64,000 bases of DNA from Pseudomonas argentinensis (GCF_001839655.2 NZ_CP056087.1:1612001-1676000); one strand, 5' to 3'. Counted from the stretch's first letter, positions 21,815 to 34,988 are shown. Program-made: numbers and translations. Notes: generated from the sequence alone by a model not told the origin.

Positions 21815-22897
21815 ATGCTGCTGCTGCTGGCAGAGTATCTGCAACAGTTCCACAAGGGCTTCGCGGTCTTTCAGTACCTTACCCTGCGCGGGATTCTCGG
21901 CGTGCTGACGGCGCTGGCGCTAGCGCTGTTCCTCGGCCCCTGGATGATTCGTACCCTGCAGATCCGCCAGATCGGCCAGGCGGTGCGCAACGACGGCCCG
22001 CAATCGCACCTGTCCAAGAAGGGCACGCCGACCATGGGCGGCGCGCTGATTCTCTCGGCCATCGCCGTCAGCACCCTGCTGTGGGCCGACCTGAGCAATC
22101 GCTACGTGTGGGTGGTGCTGATCGTCACCCTGCTGTTCGGCGCCATCGGTTGGGTCGACGACTACCGCAAGGTGATCGAGAAGAACTCGCGCGGCCTGCC
22201 GAGCCGCTGGAAGTACTTCTGGCAGTCGGTGTTCGGCATCGGCGCGGCGACCTTCCTTTATATGACTGCGCAGACGCCGATCGAAACCACCCTGATCGTG
22301 CCGCTGCTCAAGGACGTGAGCATTCCGCTGGGCATCGGCTTCGTGGTGCTGACCTATTTCGTCATCGTCGGCTCCAGCAACGCGGTGAACCTCACCGACG
22401 GCCTCGACGGCCTGGCGATCCTGCCCACGGTGATGGTCGGCGGCGCCCTGGGCATCTTCTGCTACCTGTCGGGCAACGTTAATTTCTCCGAGTACCTGCT
22501 GATTCCCTATGTGCCGGGCGCTGGCGAGCTGATCGTGTTCTGCGGCGCATTGATCGGCGCCGGCCTGGGCTTTCTGTGGTTCAACACCTACCCGGCGCAG
22601 GTGTTCATGGGCGACGTCGGCGCGCTGGCGCTGGGCGCCGCGCTGGGCACCATCGCCGTGATCGTGCGTCAGGAAATCGTGCTGTTCATCATGGGCGGCG
22701 TGTTCGTGATGGAAACCCTGTCGGTGATCATCCAGGTCGCCAGCTTCAAGCTGACCGGCAAGCGGGTGTTCCGCATGGCACCGATTCACCACCATTTCGA
22801 GTTGAAGGGTTGGCCCGAACCACGGGTCATCGTTCGTTTCTGGATCATCACCGTCATTCTGGTGTTGATCGGCCTCGCTACCTTGAAATTGCGTTGA
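21815..22897 (+). CDS. mraY: Phospho-N-acetylmuramoyl-pentapeptide transferase MraY
   Basis: A 360-residue polytopic inner-membrane enzyme that transfers phospho-MurNAc-pentapeptide to undecaprenyl phosphate, making lipid I. About ten hydrophobic segments are visible. Conserved cytoplasmic motifs: [21 protein letters not shown] (catalytic Asp pair), [24 protein letters not shown] and [14 protein letters not shown]. It starts immediately after the murF stop and ends seven bases before murD. Confidence 0.98.
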   Translation: MLLLLAEYLQQFHKGFAVFQYLTLRGILGVLTALALALFLGPWMIRTLQIRQIGQAVRNDGPQSHLSKKGTPTMGGALILSAIAVSTLLWADLSNRYVWVVLIVTLLFGAIGWVDDYRKVIEKNSRGLPSRWKYFWQSVFGIGAATFLYMTAQTPIETTLIVPLLKDVSIPLGIGFVVLTYFVIVGSSNAVNLTDGLDGLAILPTVMVGGALGIFCYLSGNVNFSEYLLIPYVPGAGELIVFCGALIGAGLGFLWFNTYPAQVFMGDVGALALGAALGTIAVIVRQEIVLFIMGGVFVMETLSVIIQVASFKLTGKRVFRMAPIHHHFELKGWPEPRVIVRFWIITVILVLIGLATLKLR

Positions 22898-22904
22898 GGA
22901 CAAG

Positions 22905-24251
22905 ATGAGCCTGATCGCTTCCGACCAATTCCGCATCGTTGTCGGCCTCGGCAAGAGCGGCATGTCCCTGGTGCGCTACCTCGCGCGCCAGGGCGTGCGC
23001 TTTGCCGTGGTCGATACCCGTGCCAATCCGCCGGAGCTGAGCACCTTGCGTGAACAGTTCCCGCAGGTCGAAGTGCGTTGTGGCGAGCTGGACGTGGAGT
23101 TCCTCAGCCGCGCCAGCGAACTGCTGATCAGCCCCGGTCTGGCCGTGGCCACCCCGGCGCTGCAGGAAGCGGCCAGGCGTGGCGCCAAGCTGTCCGGTGA
23201 CATCGACCTGTTCGCTCGCGCAGCGAAGGCGCCGATCATCGCCATCACCGGCTCCAACGCCAAGAGCACCGTGACCACCCTGGTCGGCGAGATGGCCGCT
23301 GCCTCCGGGCGCAAGGTCGCCGTGGGTGGCAACCTCGGCACGCCGGCGCTGGATCTGCTGGCCGATGACGTCGAGCTTTACGTCATCGAGTTGTCCAGCT
23401 TCCAGCTGGAAACCACCGAGCTGCTCAACGCCGAAGTGGCCACCTGCCTGAACGTCAGTGAAGACCACATGGATCGCTACGCCGATCTGCCGGCCTACCA
23501 CCTGGCCAAGCACCGCATCTTCCGTGGCGCCCGCCAGGTGGTGGTCAACCGTGACGATCCGCTGTCGCGGCCGATGATCGCCGACCAGGTGCCATGCTGG
23601 AGCTTTGGCCTCGGCAAGCCGGACTTCAAGCGTTTCGGCCTGCTCGAGGAGAACGGCGAGAAATACCTGGCCTATCAGTTCGACGCGCTGCTGCCGGTAC
23701 GGGAGCTGAAGGTGCGCGGCGCCCATAACCAGTCCAATGCCCTGGCGGCGCTGGCGCTCGGTCACGCCGTGGGCCTGCCGATGGCCGCCATGCTCGACAC
23801 CCTCAAGGCCTTCACCGGCCTGGCGCACCGCTGCCAATGGGTTGGCGAGCGCGCGGGCGTGAGCTACTACGACGACTCCAAGGCCACCAACGTCGGGGCG
23901 GCCCTGGCGGCCATCGAAGGCCTGGGCGCCGATATCGCCGGCAAGCTGGTGCTGATCGCCGGTGGCGACGGCAAGGGCGCCGACTTCTCCAGCCTGCGCA
24001 AGCCGGTGGCGGCCCACTGCCGCGCCGTGGTGCTGCTCGGCCGCGACGCCGACAAGCTGGCCGCGGTACTGGACGGCGCCGTGGACATCCTGCGCGTCGA
24101 CAGCCTGCAGGCCGCCGTCGAGCAGGCTGCACGCCTGGCCCAAGGCGGCGACGCGGTGCTGCTGTCGCCGGCCTGCGCGAGCCTGGACATGTTCAAGAAT
24201 TTCGAAGAGCGCGGGCGTCTGTTCGCCCAGGCCGTGGAGGCGCTCGTCTGA
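22905..24251 (+). CDS. murD: UDP-MurNAc-L-alanine:D-glutamate ligase MurD
   Basis: A 448-residue Mur ligase adding D-Glu. An N-terminal Rossmann-like domain (IVVGLGKSGMSLVRYL) is followed by the ATP loop AITGSNAKSTVTTLVGEM, in which the usual GxxGKT/S reads GSNAKST, as in other MurD proteins. The linker to the third domain has YYDDSKATNVGAA. It overlaps the ftsW start by one base. Confidence 0.97.
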   Translation: MSLIASDQFRIVVGLGKSGMSLVRYLARQGVRFAVVDTRANPPELSTLREQFPQVEVRCGELDVEFLSRASELLISPGLAVATPALQEAARRGAKLSGDIDLFARAAKAPIIAITGSNAKSTVTTLVGEMAAASGRKVAVGGNLGTPALDLLADDVELYVIELSSFQLETTELLNAEVATCLNVSEDHMDRYADLPAYHLAKHRIFRGARQVVVNRDDPLSRPMIADQVPCWSFGLGKPDFKRFGLLEENGEKYLAYQFDALLPVRELKVRGAHNQSNALAALALGHAVGLPMAAMLDTLKAFTGLAHRCQWVGERAGVSYYDDSKATNVGAALAAIEGLGADIAGKLVLIAGGDGKGADFSSLRKPVAAHCRAVVLLGRDADKLAAVLDGAVDILRVDSLQAAVEQAARLAQGGDAVLLSPACASLDMFKNFEERGRLFAQAVEALV

Positions 24252-25471
24252 TGCTGTCCTTCCTGCGCCCTTATCCGTCTCCGCTGTTCAGCCGTCGTGG
24301 CCTGGACATGGACTTCCCGATGCTCGCCGGCTGCCTGGCGCTGCTCGGCCTCGGCCTGGTGATGATTTCCTCGGCGTCCACCGAGGTGGCGGCGGTGAAC
24401 ACCGGCAGCCCGCTGTACTACATGATCCGCCACCTGATTTACCTGGCCATCGGCCTGGGCGCTGCCGGGGTGGTGCTGATGGTTCCGCTGGCCACCTGGC
24501 AGCGTCACAGCTGGCTGCTGCTGCTGGTGGCCGTGGTCCTGCTGATATTGGTACTGCTGCCCGGCATCGGCCGCGAGGTCAACGGTGCCAAGCGCTGGAT
24601 CGGTTTCGGTGCATTCAACATCCAGCCCTCGGAGATCGCCAAGGTCTTCGTGGTGCTCTATCTCGCCGGCTACCTGGTGCGGCGCCAGGAAGAGGTGCGC
24701 GAAAGCTGGGCAGGCTTCTTCAAGCCCTTCGTGGTGTTGCTGCCCATGGCCTTCCTGTTGCTGCTCGAGCCCGACTTCGGCGCGACCGTGGTGATGATGG
24801 GATCGGCGATGGCCATGCTGTTCCTGGGCGGCGTCGGCCTGTTCCGTTTCCTGCTGATGGTGGCCCTGGCGGTCGGTGCGGTGTTCGTGCTGGTACAGAC
24901 CCAGGAATACCGCCTGCAGCGCCTGATCACCTTTACCGATCCCTGGGCCGATCAATATGGCTCCGGCTACCAGCTGACCCAGGCACTGATCGCCTTCGGG
25001 CGTGGCGAGTGGCTGGGCGTCGGCCTGGGCAACAGCATCCAGAAGCAGTTCTACCTGCCCGAAGCGCACACCGACTTCGTGTTCTCTGTACTGGCCGAGG
25101 AACTGGGCCTGGTCGGCGCACTGGTCACCGTCGGCCTGTTCGTGTTCGTCTGCGTGCGCGCCCTGTACATCGGTCTTTGGGCAGAAAAAGCCAAGCAGTA
25201 TTTCTCCGCCTACGTGGCCTTCGGCCTGAGCTTCCTGTGGATCGGCCAGTTTTTGATCAACATTGGCGTGAACATCGGCCTGCTGCCGACCAAAGGCCTG
25301 ACCCTGCCGTTCCTGAGTTATGGCGGCAGTTCCCTGGTCATCTGCTGCGTCAGCCTGGCACTGCTGCTGCGCATCGAGTGGGAAGCGCGCAATGGCCTGG
25401 GCAGCGAAGACGTCGAGTTCGACGAGAGCGACTTCCCCGAGCCCGAGCGGGAGGTGCAGCATGCCCGGTAA
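24251..25471 (+). CDS. ftsW: Peptidoglycan glycosyltransferase FtsW (SEDS family)
   Basis: A 406-residue, about ten-pass membrane protein that polymerises lipid II at the septum with FtsI. Family segments include NGAKRWIGFGAFNIQPSEIAK, the LLEPDFGAT region and the C-terminal LPTKGLTLPFLSYGGSSLV. The start overlaps the murD stop by one base; longer upstream frames overlap murD and do not resemble the family. The 3' end overlaps murG by 11 bases. Confidence 0.96.
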   Translation: MLSFLRPYPSPLFSRRGLDMDFPMLAGCLALLGLGLVMISSASTEVAAVNTGSPLYYMIRHLIYLAIGLGAAGVVLMVPLATWQRHSWLLLLVAVVLLILVLLPGIGREVNGAKRWIGFGAFNIQPSEIAKVFVVLYLAGYLVRRQEEVRESWAGFFKPFVVLLPMAFLLLLEPDFGATVVMMGSAMAMLFLGGVGLFRFLLMVALAVGAVFVLVQTQEYRLQRLITFTDPWADQYGSGYQLTQALIAFGRGEWLGVGLGNSIQKQFYLPEAHTDFVFSVLAEELGLVGALVTVGLFVFVCVRALYIGLWAEKAKQYFSAYVAFGLSFLWIGQFLINIGVNIGLLPTKGLTLPFLSYGGSSLVICCVSLALLLRIEWEARNGLGSEDVEFDESDFPEPEREVQHAR

Positions 25472-26523
25472 CGTGCTGATCATGGCGGGCGGCACCGGCG
25501 GCCATGTGTTCCCGGCGCTGGCCTGTGCCCGCGAATTCCAGGCACGCGGCTACCGCGTGCACTGGCTGGGCACGCCGCGCGGCATCGAGAACGAACTGGT
25601 CCCGGCCGCCGGCCTGCCACTGCACCTGATCCACGTCAGCGGCCTGCGCGGCAAGGGCAAGCTGTCGCTGCTCAAGGCGCCCCTGCAGCTGATCAAGGCG
25701 CTGTTCCAGGCCCGCAAGGTGGTGCGCGAGCTGCAGCCGGTGTGCGTGCTCGGCATGGGCGGCTATGTGACCGGCCCGGGCGGCCTGGCGGCCAAGCTGG
25801 CCGGCGTGCCGCTGATCATCCACGAGCAGAATGCCGTGGCCGGTACCGCCAATCGCAGCCTGGTGGCATTCGCCAGCCGGGTCTGCGAGGCTTTCCCCGA
25901 CACCTTCGCCGCGTCGGACAAGCGCCGCACCACCGGCAACCCGGTGCGCGAGGAGCTGTTCCTGGAAACACCCCGCGATGCGCTGACCGGTCGTCGGCCA
26001 CGCCTGCTGATTCTGGGTGGCAGCCTGGGTGCCGAACCGCTGAACAAACTGCTGCCGGAAGCGCTGGCGCGGGTTTCCGCCGAGTTGCGCCCGGAAGTCT
26101 TCCACCAGGCCGGCAAGCAGCACGCCGAGGTGACCGGCGAACGATACAGGGCAGCGGGCGTCGAAGCGCAGGTCGCGCCCTTTATCAGCGACATGGCCCG
26201 CGCCTACGCCTGGGCCGACCTGGTGGTCTGCCGCTCCGGCGCGCTGACCGTCAGCGAACTGGCTGCCGCCGGCCTGCCGGCTTTCCTGGTGCCGCTGCCC
26301 CACGCGATCGACGACCACCAGACGCGCAATGCCAGCTATCTCGCGAAGGACGGCGCCGCCGTCCTTCTGCCACAACGCTCCACTGACGCTGCCGATCTGG
26401 CAGCGCAGCTGACCGAGGTCTTGATGCACCCCGAACGACTCAAACAAATGGCCAGCACCGCACGTCGCCTGGCCAAGCCCGATGCTACCCGTACCGTCGT
26501 CGACGTCTGCCTGGAGGTGGCCC

Positions 26524-26531
<8 letters not shown>
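25461..26531 (+). CDS. murG: Lipid II synthase MurG (undecaprenyldiphospho-muramoylpentapeptide GlcNAc transferase)
   Basis: A 356-residue GT-B glycosyltransferase at the inner face of the membrane that adds GlcNAc to lipid I. The glycine-rich loop [44 protein letters not shown] and the C-terminal [26 protein letters not shown] (donor-binding) are all present. It starts within the end of ftsW and overlaps murC by eight bases. Confidence 0.97.
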
Positions 26532-28919
<2,388 letters not shown>

Positions 28920-28921
28920 GC

Positions 28922-29776
28922 ATGGGCGCCGTCCTTCGTCATCAGCCAGGTTCAGGCGCGCCGGTACGCGGCAAGGCCGTGCCGCGTGGCGCGAGCCGCC
29001 TGGTGGCCAAGGAGCCGATCAGCGTGCGTTTGCCGCGGCCGAATTTCAGCCTGCTCAAGCGCCTGAGCTGGCCGGTGATGCTGCTGGTGCTGGGCTTCGC
29101 CGCCTATGAACTGTCGCTGCGGCTGCTGCCCTACGCCGACCGGCCGATCGCCAAGATCAGCGTGGAAGGCGACCTGAGCTACATCAGCCAGCAATCGGTA
29201 CAGCAACGCATTGAACCTTTTGTCAGTGCGAGCTTCTTCAGTGTCGACCTTGTCGGTATGCGCCACGAGCTGGAGCAGATGCCATGGATCGCCCACGCCG
29301 AAGTGCGCCGGGTGTGGCCCGACCAGGTGATGGTGCGCCTGGAAGAGCAATTGCCGATCGCCCGCTGGGGCAACGAGGCGCTGCTCAACAACCAGGGCCA
29401 GGCGTTCGCGCCCAAGGAGCTGGCGCATTACGAGAATTTGCCGCAACTGGACGGCCCGAAGCGGGCCCAGCAACAAGTGATGCAGCAGTATCAGGTGCTG
29501 AGCCAGATGCTGCGCCCAATGGGATTCACCGTGGCACGCCTGGAGCTGCGTGAGCGTGGTAGCTGGTTCCTGACCACGGGGCAGGGAATCGAAGTGCTGC
29601 TGGGGCGCGACCATCTGGTGGAAAAAATACGTCGTTTCGGTGCCATCTACAGCAAGGCGCTGAAGGATCAGAAAGACAATATCGCGCGGGTCGATCTGCG
29701 CTACGCCAACGGCCTGGCCGTCGCGTGGCGCGAGCCGCCGGCACCGGTAGCGGTCGATACCGCTGCGGTGCAGTGA
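28922..29776 (+). CDS. ftsQ: Cell division protein FtsQ
   Basis: A 284-residue bitopic inner-membrane divisome protein. A long cytoplasmic tail of about 50 residues precedes one transmembrane helix ([18 protein letters not shown]), followed by the periplasmic POTRA domain ([19 protein letters not shown]) and the beta domain. Starts two bases after ddlB, with an unexceptional GGGGTAAGC region before the ATG. Confidence 0.94.
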   Translation: MGAVLRHQPGSGAPVRGKAVPRGASRLVAKEPISVRLPRPNFSLLKRLSWPVMLLVLGFAAYELSLRLLPYADRPIAKISVEGDLSYISQQSVQQRIEPFVSASFFSVDLVGMRHELEQMPWIAHAEVRRVWPDQVMVRLEEQLPIARWGNEALLNNQGQAFAPKELAHYENLPQLDGPKRAQQQVMQQYQVLSQMLRPMGFTVARLELRERGSWFLTTGQGIEVLLGRDHLVEKIRRFGAIYSKALKDQKDNIARVDLRYANGLAVAWREPPAPVAVDTAAVQ

Positions 29777-29798
29777 ATCAGGAGAGAAGGCAAGAGTC

Positions 29799-31046
29799 AT
29801 GGCAAACGTGCAGAGCGGCAAGATGATCGTCGGTCTCGACATCGGTACCTCCAAGGTGGTGGCGCTGGTGGGCGAAGTGACGGCCGATGGCCAACTGGAA
29901 ATCGTCGGCATCGGCACCCACCCATCGCGCGGCCTGAAGAAGGGCGTGGTGGTCAATATCGAGTCCACCGTGGCGTCGATCCAGCGCGCGGTCGAAGAGG
30001 CCCAACTGATGGCCGGCTGCCGCATTCACTCGGCGTTCGTCGGCGTGGCCGGTAACCATATCCGCAGCCTGAACAGCCACGGTATCGTCGCCATCCGCGA
30101 CCGCGAAGTCAGCAGCGCCGACCTGGAACGGGTACTGGATGCTGCCCAGGCGGTGGCCATTCCGGCTGACCAGCGGGTACTGCATACCCTGCCCCAGGAC
30201 TACGTGATCGATAACCAGGAAGGCGTACGTGAGCCCCTGGGCATGTCCGGCGTACGCCTGGAAGCCAAGGTGCACGTGGTCACCTGCGCGGTGAACGCGG
30301 CGCAGAACATCGAGAAGTGCGTGCGCCGTTGCGGCCTGGAAGTCGACGACATCATCCTCGAGCAACTGGCTTCCGCCTACGCGGTACTGACCGACGACGA
30401 GAAGGAGCTGGGCGTGTGCCTGGTCGACATCGGCGGCGGCACCACCGACATCTGCATCTTCACCGAAGGCGCGATTCGCCACACCGCGGTGATCCCGATC
30501 GCCGGCGACCAGGTCACCAACGACATCGCCATGGCGCTGCGTACCCCGACCCAGTACGCCGAGGAGATCAAGATCCGTTACGCCTGCGCCCTGGCCAAGC
30601 TGGCCGGCGCCGGCGAAACCATCAAGGTGCCGAGCGTCGGTGATCGTCCGCCGCGCGACCTGTCGCGCCAGTCCCTGGCCGAGGTGGTCGAGCCGCGTTA
30701 CGACGAGCTGTTCACTCTGATCCAGGCCGAACTGCGTCGCAGCGGCTACGAGGATCTGATCCCGGCGGGCATCGTGCTCACCGGTGGTACGGCGAAGATG
30801 GAAGGCGCGGTCGAACTGGCCGAGGAAATCTTCCACATGCCGGTCCGCCTCGGTGTGCCCCACAGCGTCAAGGGGCTCAGCGACGTGGTCCGCAACCCGA
30901 TTTACTCGACGGGCGTTGGCCTGTTGATGTATGGCCTGCGCAAGCAGTCCGACGACATCCCGATGCCCGGCAATGGCGGGTACGGCGATGAAACCAAGGC
31001 ACCGGTTCTGGAGCGGCTCAAGCGCTGGATCCAGGGCAATTTCTAA
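29799..31046 (+). CDS. ftsA: Cell division protein FtsA
   Basis: A 415-residue actin-like ATPase that tethers FtsZ to the membrane. The phosphate loops GLDIGTSKVVALVGE and LVDIGGGTTDICIF, the 1C subdomain in between, ILTGGTAKMEG, and the C-terminal amphipathic membrane-targeting helix (VLERLKRWIQGNF) are all visible. An AGGAGAG site precedes the ATG. The gap to ftsZ is 76 bases. Confidence 0.97.
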   Translation: MANVQSGKMIVGLDIGTSKVVALVGEVTADGQLEIVGIGTHPSRGLKKGVVVNIESTVASIQRAVEEAQLMAGCRIHSAFVGVAGNHIRSLNSHGIVAIRDREVSSADLERVLDAAQAVAIPADQRVLHTLPQDYVIDNQEGVREPLGMSGVRLEAKVHVVTCAVNAAQNIEKCVRRCGLEVDDIILEQLASAYAVLTDDEKELGVCLVDIGGGTTDICIFTEGAIRHTAVIPIAGDQVTNDIAMALRTPTQYAEEIKIRYACALAKLAGAGETIKVPSVGDRPPRDLSRQSLAEVVEPRYDELFTLIQAELRRSGYEDLIPAGIVLTGGTAKMEGAVELAEEIFHMPVRLGVPHSVKGLSDVVRNPIYSTGVGLLMYGLRKQSDDIPMPGNGGYGDETKAPVLERLKRWIQGNF

Positions 31047-31122
31047 TGTGGGCGACGCGGCACGGGCGTGTGCGGCGTCACCGGCAGTAGGCGTTAAAAC
31101 TAGAAAATACAGGAGAGAGACC

Positions 31123-32313
31123 ATGTTTGAACTCGTAGACAACCTTCCGCAAAGCGCGGTCATCAAGGTCATCGGTGTCGGTGGTGGCGGCGGCAACGCA
31201 GTCAACCACATGGCCAAGAGCAACATCGAAGGCGTCGAATTCATCTGCGCCAACACCGATGCTCAGGCACTGAAGAACATCGGCGCCCGTACCGTGCTGC
31301 AACTCGGTACCGGCGTCACCAAGGGTCTGGGCGCTGGCGCCAACCCGGAAGTCGGCCGTCAGGCGGCCATCGAAGACCGTGAGCGCATCGCCGAAGTGCT
31401 GCAGGGCTGCGACATGGTGTTCATCACCACCGGCATGGGTGGCGGTACCGGTACCGGTGCGGCGCCTGTCATCGCCGAAGTGGCCAAGGAGCTGGGCATC
31501 CTCACCGTTGCGGTGGTGACCCGTCCGTTCCCGTTCGAAGGCCGCAAGCGCATGCAGATCGCCGACGAAGGCATCCGCGCGCTGCAGGAAAGCGTCGACT
31601 CGCTGATCACCATCCCCAACGAGAAGCTGCTGACCATCCTCGGCAAGGACGCCAGCCTGCTGTCCGCCTTCTCCAAGGCCGACGACGTGCTGAGCGGTGC
31701 CGTTCGCGGTATCTCCGACATCATCAAGCGTCCGGGCATGATCAACGTCGACTTCGCCGACGTGAAGACCGTGATGAGCGAAATGGGTATGGCGATGATG
31801 GGCACCGGCTGCGCCAGCGGTCCGAACCGTGCGCGTGAAGCGACCGAAGCGGCCATTCGCAATCCGCTGCTCGAAGACGTCAACCTGCAGGGTGCTCGCG
31901 GCATTCTGGTCAACATCACCGCCGGTCCTGACCTGTCCCTGGGTGAGTACTCCGACGTGGGTAACATCATTGAACAATTCGCTTCCGAGCACGCCACCGT
32001 CAAGGTCGGCACCGTGATCGATCCGGACATGCGTGACGAGTTGCACGTGACCGTGGTCGCCACCGGTCTGGGCGCGCGCATGGAGAAACCGGTCAAGGTG
32101 GTCGACAACACCGTTCAGGTGGCCGCTGCCCAGCCCGTCGCGCCGGTAGCGGCTCCGGCTCGCGCCGAGCAGAACGTCAACTACAAGGACTACGAGCGCC
32201 CGACCGTCCAGCGCCAGAGCCATGGTGGCGCAGCCACTGCGGCGAAAATGAATCCGCAGGACGACCTGGATTACCTGGACATTCCGGCCTTCCTGCGTCG
32301 TCAGGCGGATTGA
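31123..32313 (+). CDS. ftsZ: Cell division protein FtsZ
   Basis: The 396-residue tubulin-like GTPase of the Z ring. N-terminal VIGVGGGGGNAVNHM, the tubulin signature GGGTGTGAAPVIAE near residue 106, and the synergy loop NVDFADVKTVM are clear. A variable Ala/Pro/Gln-rich linker leads to the conserved C-terminal tail DDLDYLDIPAFLRRQAD that binds FtsA and ZipA. An AGGAGAGAG site precedes the ATG. A longer upstream frame overlaps ftsA and was rejected. Confidence 0.98.
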   Translation: MFELVDNLPQSAVIKVIGVGGGGGNAVNHMAKSNIEGVEFICANTDAQALKNIGARTVLQLGTGVTKGLGAGANPEVGRQAAIEDRERIAEVLQGCDMVFITTGMGGGTGTGAAPVIAEVAKELGILTVAVVTRPFPFEGRKRMQIADEGIRALQESVDSLITIPNEKLLTILGKDASLLSAFSKADDVLSGAVRGISDIIKRPGMINVDFADVKTVMSEMGMAMMGTGCASGPNRAREATEAAIRNPLLEDVNLQGARGILVNITAGPDLSLGEYSDVGNIIEQFASEHATVKVGTVIDPDMRDELHVTVVATGLGARMEKPVKVVDNTVQVAAAQPVAPVAAPARAEQNVNYKDYERPTVQRQSHGGAATAAKMNPQDDLDYLDIPAFLRRQAD

Positions 32314-32425
32314 TGAAATCTATCAGGAGCATGAAGGTGATTGGTGTTCAGCAAAGGTCGGTTCTGCTATTATCGCCAGCCTTTGTTGAAAACAATTCGC
32401 ACCTAGCGTAATAGCGGCCAGACCC

Positions 32426-33337
32426 ATGATCAGACAACGCACCCTGAAGAACATCATCCGCGCCACGGGTATCGGCCTGCACTCCGGGGAGAAGGTTTAC
32501 CTGACCCTGAAGCCGGCTCCGGTGGATACCGGCATCGTGTTCCGTCGTACCGACCTCGACCCTGTGGTGGAGGTGAGGGGGCACGCCCTGAACGTCGGTG
32601 AGACCACCATGTCGACCACCCTGGTCAATGGTGATGTCAAGGTGGATACGGTAGAGCATCTGCTTTCGGCCATGGCTGGCCTGGGCATCGATAACGCCTA
32701 CGTCGAGCTCTCCGCCTGTGAAGTGCCGATCATGGATGGCAGTGCGGGTCCCTTTGTTTTCCTGATTCAGTCGGCTGGTCTGCAAGAGCAGGACGCCCCC
32801 AAGAAGTTCATCCGCATCACCCGTGAAGTGACCGTGACGGACGGCGACAAGCGCGCCACCTTTGTGCCGTTCGATGGCTTCAAGGTAAGTTTCGAGATCG
32901 ACTTCGATCACCCGGTATTCCACGACCGCACCAAGACCGCGAGTGTTGATTTCTCCAGCACCTCGTTCGTCAAGGAAGTCAGCCGTGCCCGCACCTTCGG
33001 TTTCATGCGTGATATCGAATTCCTGCGCTCGCACAACCTGGCGCGCGGCGGCAGTGTGGACAATGCCATCGTGGTGGACGAAGACGGCGTGCTCAACGAA
33101 GACGGCCTGCGTTACGAGGACGAATTCGTCAGGCACAAGATTCTCGATGCGATCGGTGACCTCTATCTGCTCGGCAACAGCCTGATCGGTGAGTTCCGCG
33201 GCTACAAATCCGGCCATGGCCTGAACAACCGTCTGCTGCGTGCCTTGATCGCACAGCCGGATGCTTGGGAAGTGGTGACGTTCGAAGACGCCGACACTGC
33301 TCCGATCTCTTACATGCGCCCGGCTGCGGCGGTGTAA
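32426..33337 (+). CDS. lpxC: UDP-3-O-acyl-N-acetylglucosamine deacetylase LpxC
   Basis: A 303-residue zinc hydrolase carrying out the committed step of lipid A synthesis. Start [21 protein letters not shown]; the zinc ligands lie in [10 protein letters not shown] (about His78) and [14 protein letters not shown] (about His237 and Asp241). The 112-base gap after ftsZ holds a TATTAT -10-like hexamer (32368-32373), so it may have its own promoter as in other pseudomonads. A strong terminator follows. Confidence 0.97.
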   Translation: MIRQRTLKNIIRATGIGLHSGEKVYLTLKPAPVDTGIVFRRTDLDPVVEVRGHALNVGETTMSTTLVNGDVKVDTVEHLLSAMAGLGIDNAYVELSACEVPIMDGSAGPFVFLIQSAGLQEQDAPKKFIRITREVTVTDGDKRATFVPFDGFKVSFEIDFDHPVFHDRTKTASVDFSSTSFVKEVSRARTFGFMRDIEFLRSHNLARGGSVDNAIVVDEDGVLNEDGLRYEDEFVRHKILDAIGDLYLLGNSLIGEFRGYKSGHGLNNRLLRALIAQPDAWEVVTFEDADTAPISYMRPAAAV

Positions 33338-33363
33338 CGCACTCTCTCCTAGTTTTATCTTTC

Positions 33364-33392
33364 AAGGCCACCTTCGGGTGGCCTTTTTTTTT
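33364..33392 (+). terminator. Rho-independent terminator after lpxC (end of dcw cluster)
   Basis: A 9-bp perfect stem, AAGGCCACC (33364-33372) with GGTGGCCTT (33377-33385), has a stable TTCG tetraloop and about nine T residues. It closes the 18-kb mraZ-lpxC unit. Confidence 0.95.
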
Positions 33393-33514
33393 CCGCCTTC
33401 AGGCTCCCCGACAAACGGGCGGCAGCGAGCGATGCCGCGATGGACAAGCGCGCTGCATTTTCAGTCGTCATTTTTCTGGCGCCAATGATTGGCGATCCTA
33501 ACGGGCTGACCGCT

Positions 33515-33973
33515 TTACGAATCGCTGCGGCGGCGATGGCTGGCGAGACGTTCCAGAGCGGCCTTAAGACGCGGGTCACTGACCCCTTCGGCGGTTTCCT
33601 GGATGCTGTCGGCGGCGCTGTCGGAGAGCTCGAAGGGGCGTGGCGCCTCGGGTTTCTCGCCGCTGCGAGGTTGCACCTTGAAGAGGATTTTCGTTAAGGT
33701 CGCGAACGTTTCCAGCGCCTGCAACTGCCTTTGCAGGCGTTTTTGCTGATAACGCAGCCGGGTGGCCCAGTGGCCGTCGGTGACGATCAGCAGCAGACAG
33801 CCTTCTCGCCACGATGCCACGCGACAGTGTTCACGGGCGGCAGGCTGCAGCTGGCTTTCCACCACCTGTTGCAGGTGGTCGAGGCGTTGAGCCTGATTGA
33901 ACAGGGCTTTCAGCGGCTTCGCCTCGCGCAGGAGCGCGGCGGGCGCCTTGGCCGGCAAGGGACGAAAACTCAT
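33515..33973 (-). CDS. DUF721 / DciA-like protein
   Basis: A 152-residue protein of the DUF721 family, which includes DciA, the replicative-helicase operator of bacteria that lack DnaC. The N-terminal KH-like domain is seen in AREHCRVASWREGCLLLIVTDGHWATRLRYQQKRLQRQL; the C-terminus is charged and probably disordered. Its place between lpxC and the M23 peptidase/secA pair matches other pseudomonads, where it is often left as a hypothetical. A helicase-loading role is inference from the family. Confidence 0.8.
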   Translation of the reverse strand: MSFRPLPAKAPAALLREAKPLKALFNQAQRLDHLQQVVESQLQPAAREHCRVASWREGCLLLIVTDGHWATRLRYQQKRLQRQLQALETFATLTKILFKVQPRSGEKPEAPRPFELSDSAADSIQETAEGVSDPRLKAALERLASHRRRSDS

Positions 33974-34060
33974 GGCAGGAAGCCTGCGACTTTTGGGGCC
34001 CTCATGGTAGCAGAACCTCTGCTGCCCGCTCGGGTTCCACTTTCTTCAGATGGGGATGTC

Positions 34061-34986
34061 ATGCACATCATTTTGCTCAGCCGGCGCCATGGCGCCGCGC
34101 GCTCGCTCAGCCTCGACCTGCGCTGGCTGCTGGCCGGCCTGCTGCTCTTGACCGCGCTGGCGGTGGGCGGGGGGCGGCGCTGGGCGCCTGGATGGCACCG
34201 CAATCGGTGCCGGTACTGGACAGCGCCGTGGTCAGCCAGGCACTCGATGCCCAGCGCGAGGAAGTCGGCGCGGTGCGGGTCGACGCCCAGCGCCAACTGG
34301 ATGCCTTCGCCGCCCATGTCGCCGAGCTGCAGGCGCGCCTGACCCGCCTCGACGCCCTCGGCGAGCGGCTTACCGAGCTGGCCGAACTGGACGCCAGCGA
34401 ATTCGATTTCTCCCTGGGCGTGGGGCAGGGCGGGCCCGAAGAGCCCCTGGGCGGGGCGGCCTATGCGCCGCCACCGTTCATGAGCACGCTCGATGAGCTG
34501 GCCCTGCGCATGGACAGCCGCGAGCAGCAGCTCGAAGTACTGGAGCAACTGCTCGCCGACCGCCGCCTCGACGAGGCGGCCATGCTGTCCGGCCACCCGG
34601 TACTGCAGGGCTACGTATCCTCACCGTTCGGCCGGCGCGTCGACCCGCTGACCGGGCGCATCAGCGTACACAAGGGCGTGGACTTCGCCGCCAAGGCGGG
34701 CAGCGACGTGGTGGCGGTTGGCGCCGGTGTGGTGACCTTCGCCGGACGCCGCAACGGCTATGGCAACACCGTGGAAATCAGCCATGCCGATGGCTACGTC
34801 ACCCTGTATGCGCACAACCGCAGCAACATCGTACAGGTCGGCGATCTGGTCCAGCGCGGCCAGGCCATCGCCACGGTCGGCAGCACCGGGCGCTCGACCG
34901 GCAACCATGTGCACTTCGAAGTCAGCCGCAACGGCGAGCTGGTCAATCCGCACAGCTACATCGCCCGCGTCAGCGACGAGCCCTGA
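34061..34986 (+). pseudogene. M23 family metallopeptidase, frameshifted near the N-terminus
   Basis: Reading from ATG 34061 gives an N-terminal anchor (residues 1-36, transmembrane stretch LLAGLLLLTALAVGG) and then goes out of frame at a six-G run (34169-34174). The downstream frame carries the rest: a coiled-coil segment (about residues 50-110), then the LytM/M23 domain with [11 protein letters not shown] and HVHFEV zinc motifs. One extra G would restore a continuous 308-residue membrane-anchored LytM protein, probably a murein hydrolase or hydrolase activator. As sequenced, only a 264-residue form from ATG 34192, lacking the anchor, can be made. Sequencing error is a serious alternative. 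Confidence 0.75.
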
Positions 34987-34988
34987 CC

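Noticed and set aside
33355..33697. Short plus- and minus-strand frames between lpxC and DUF721
   Set aside because: They overlap the lpxC terminator or the DUF721 gene and have no family similarity I recognise.
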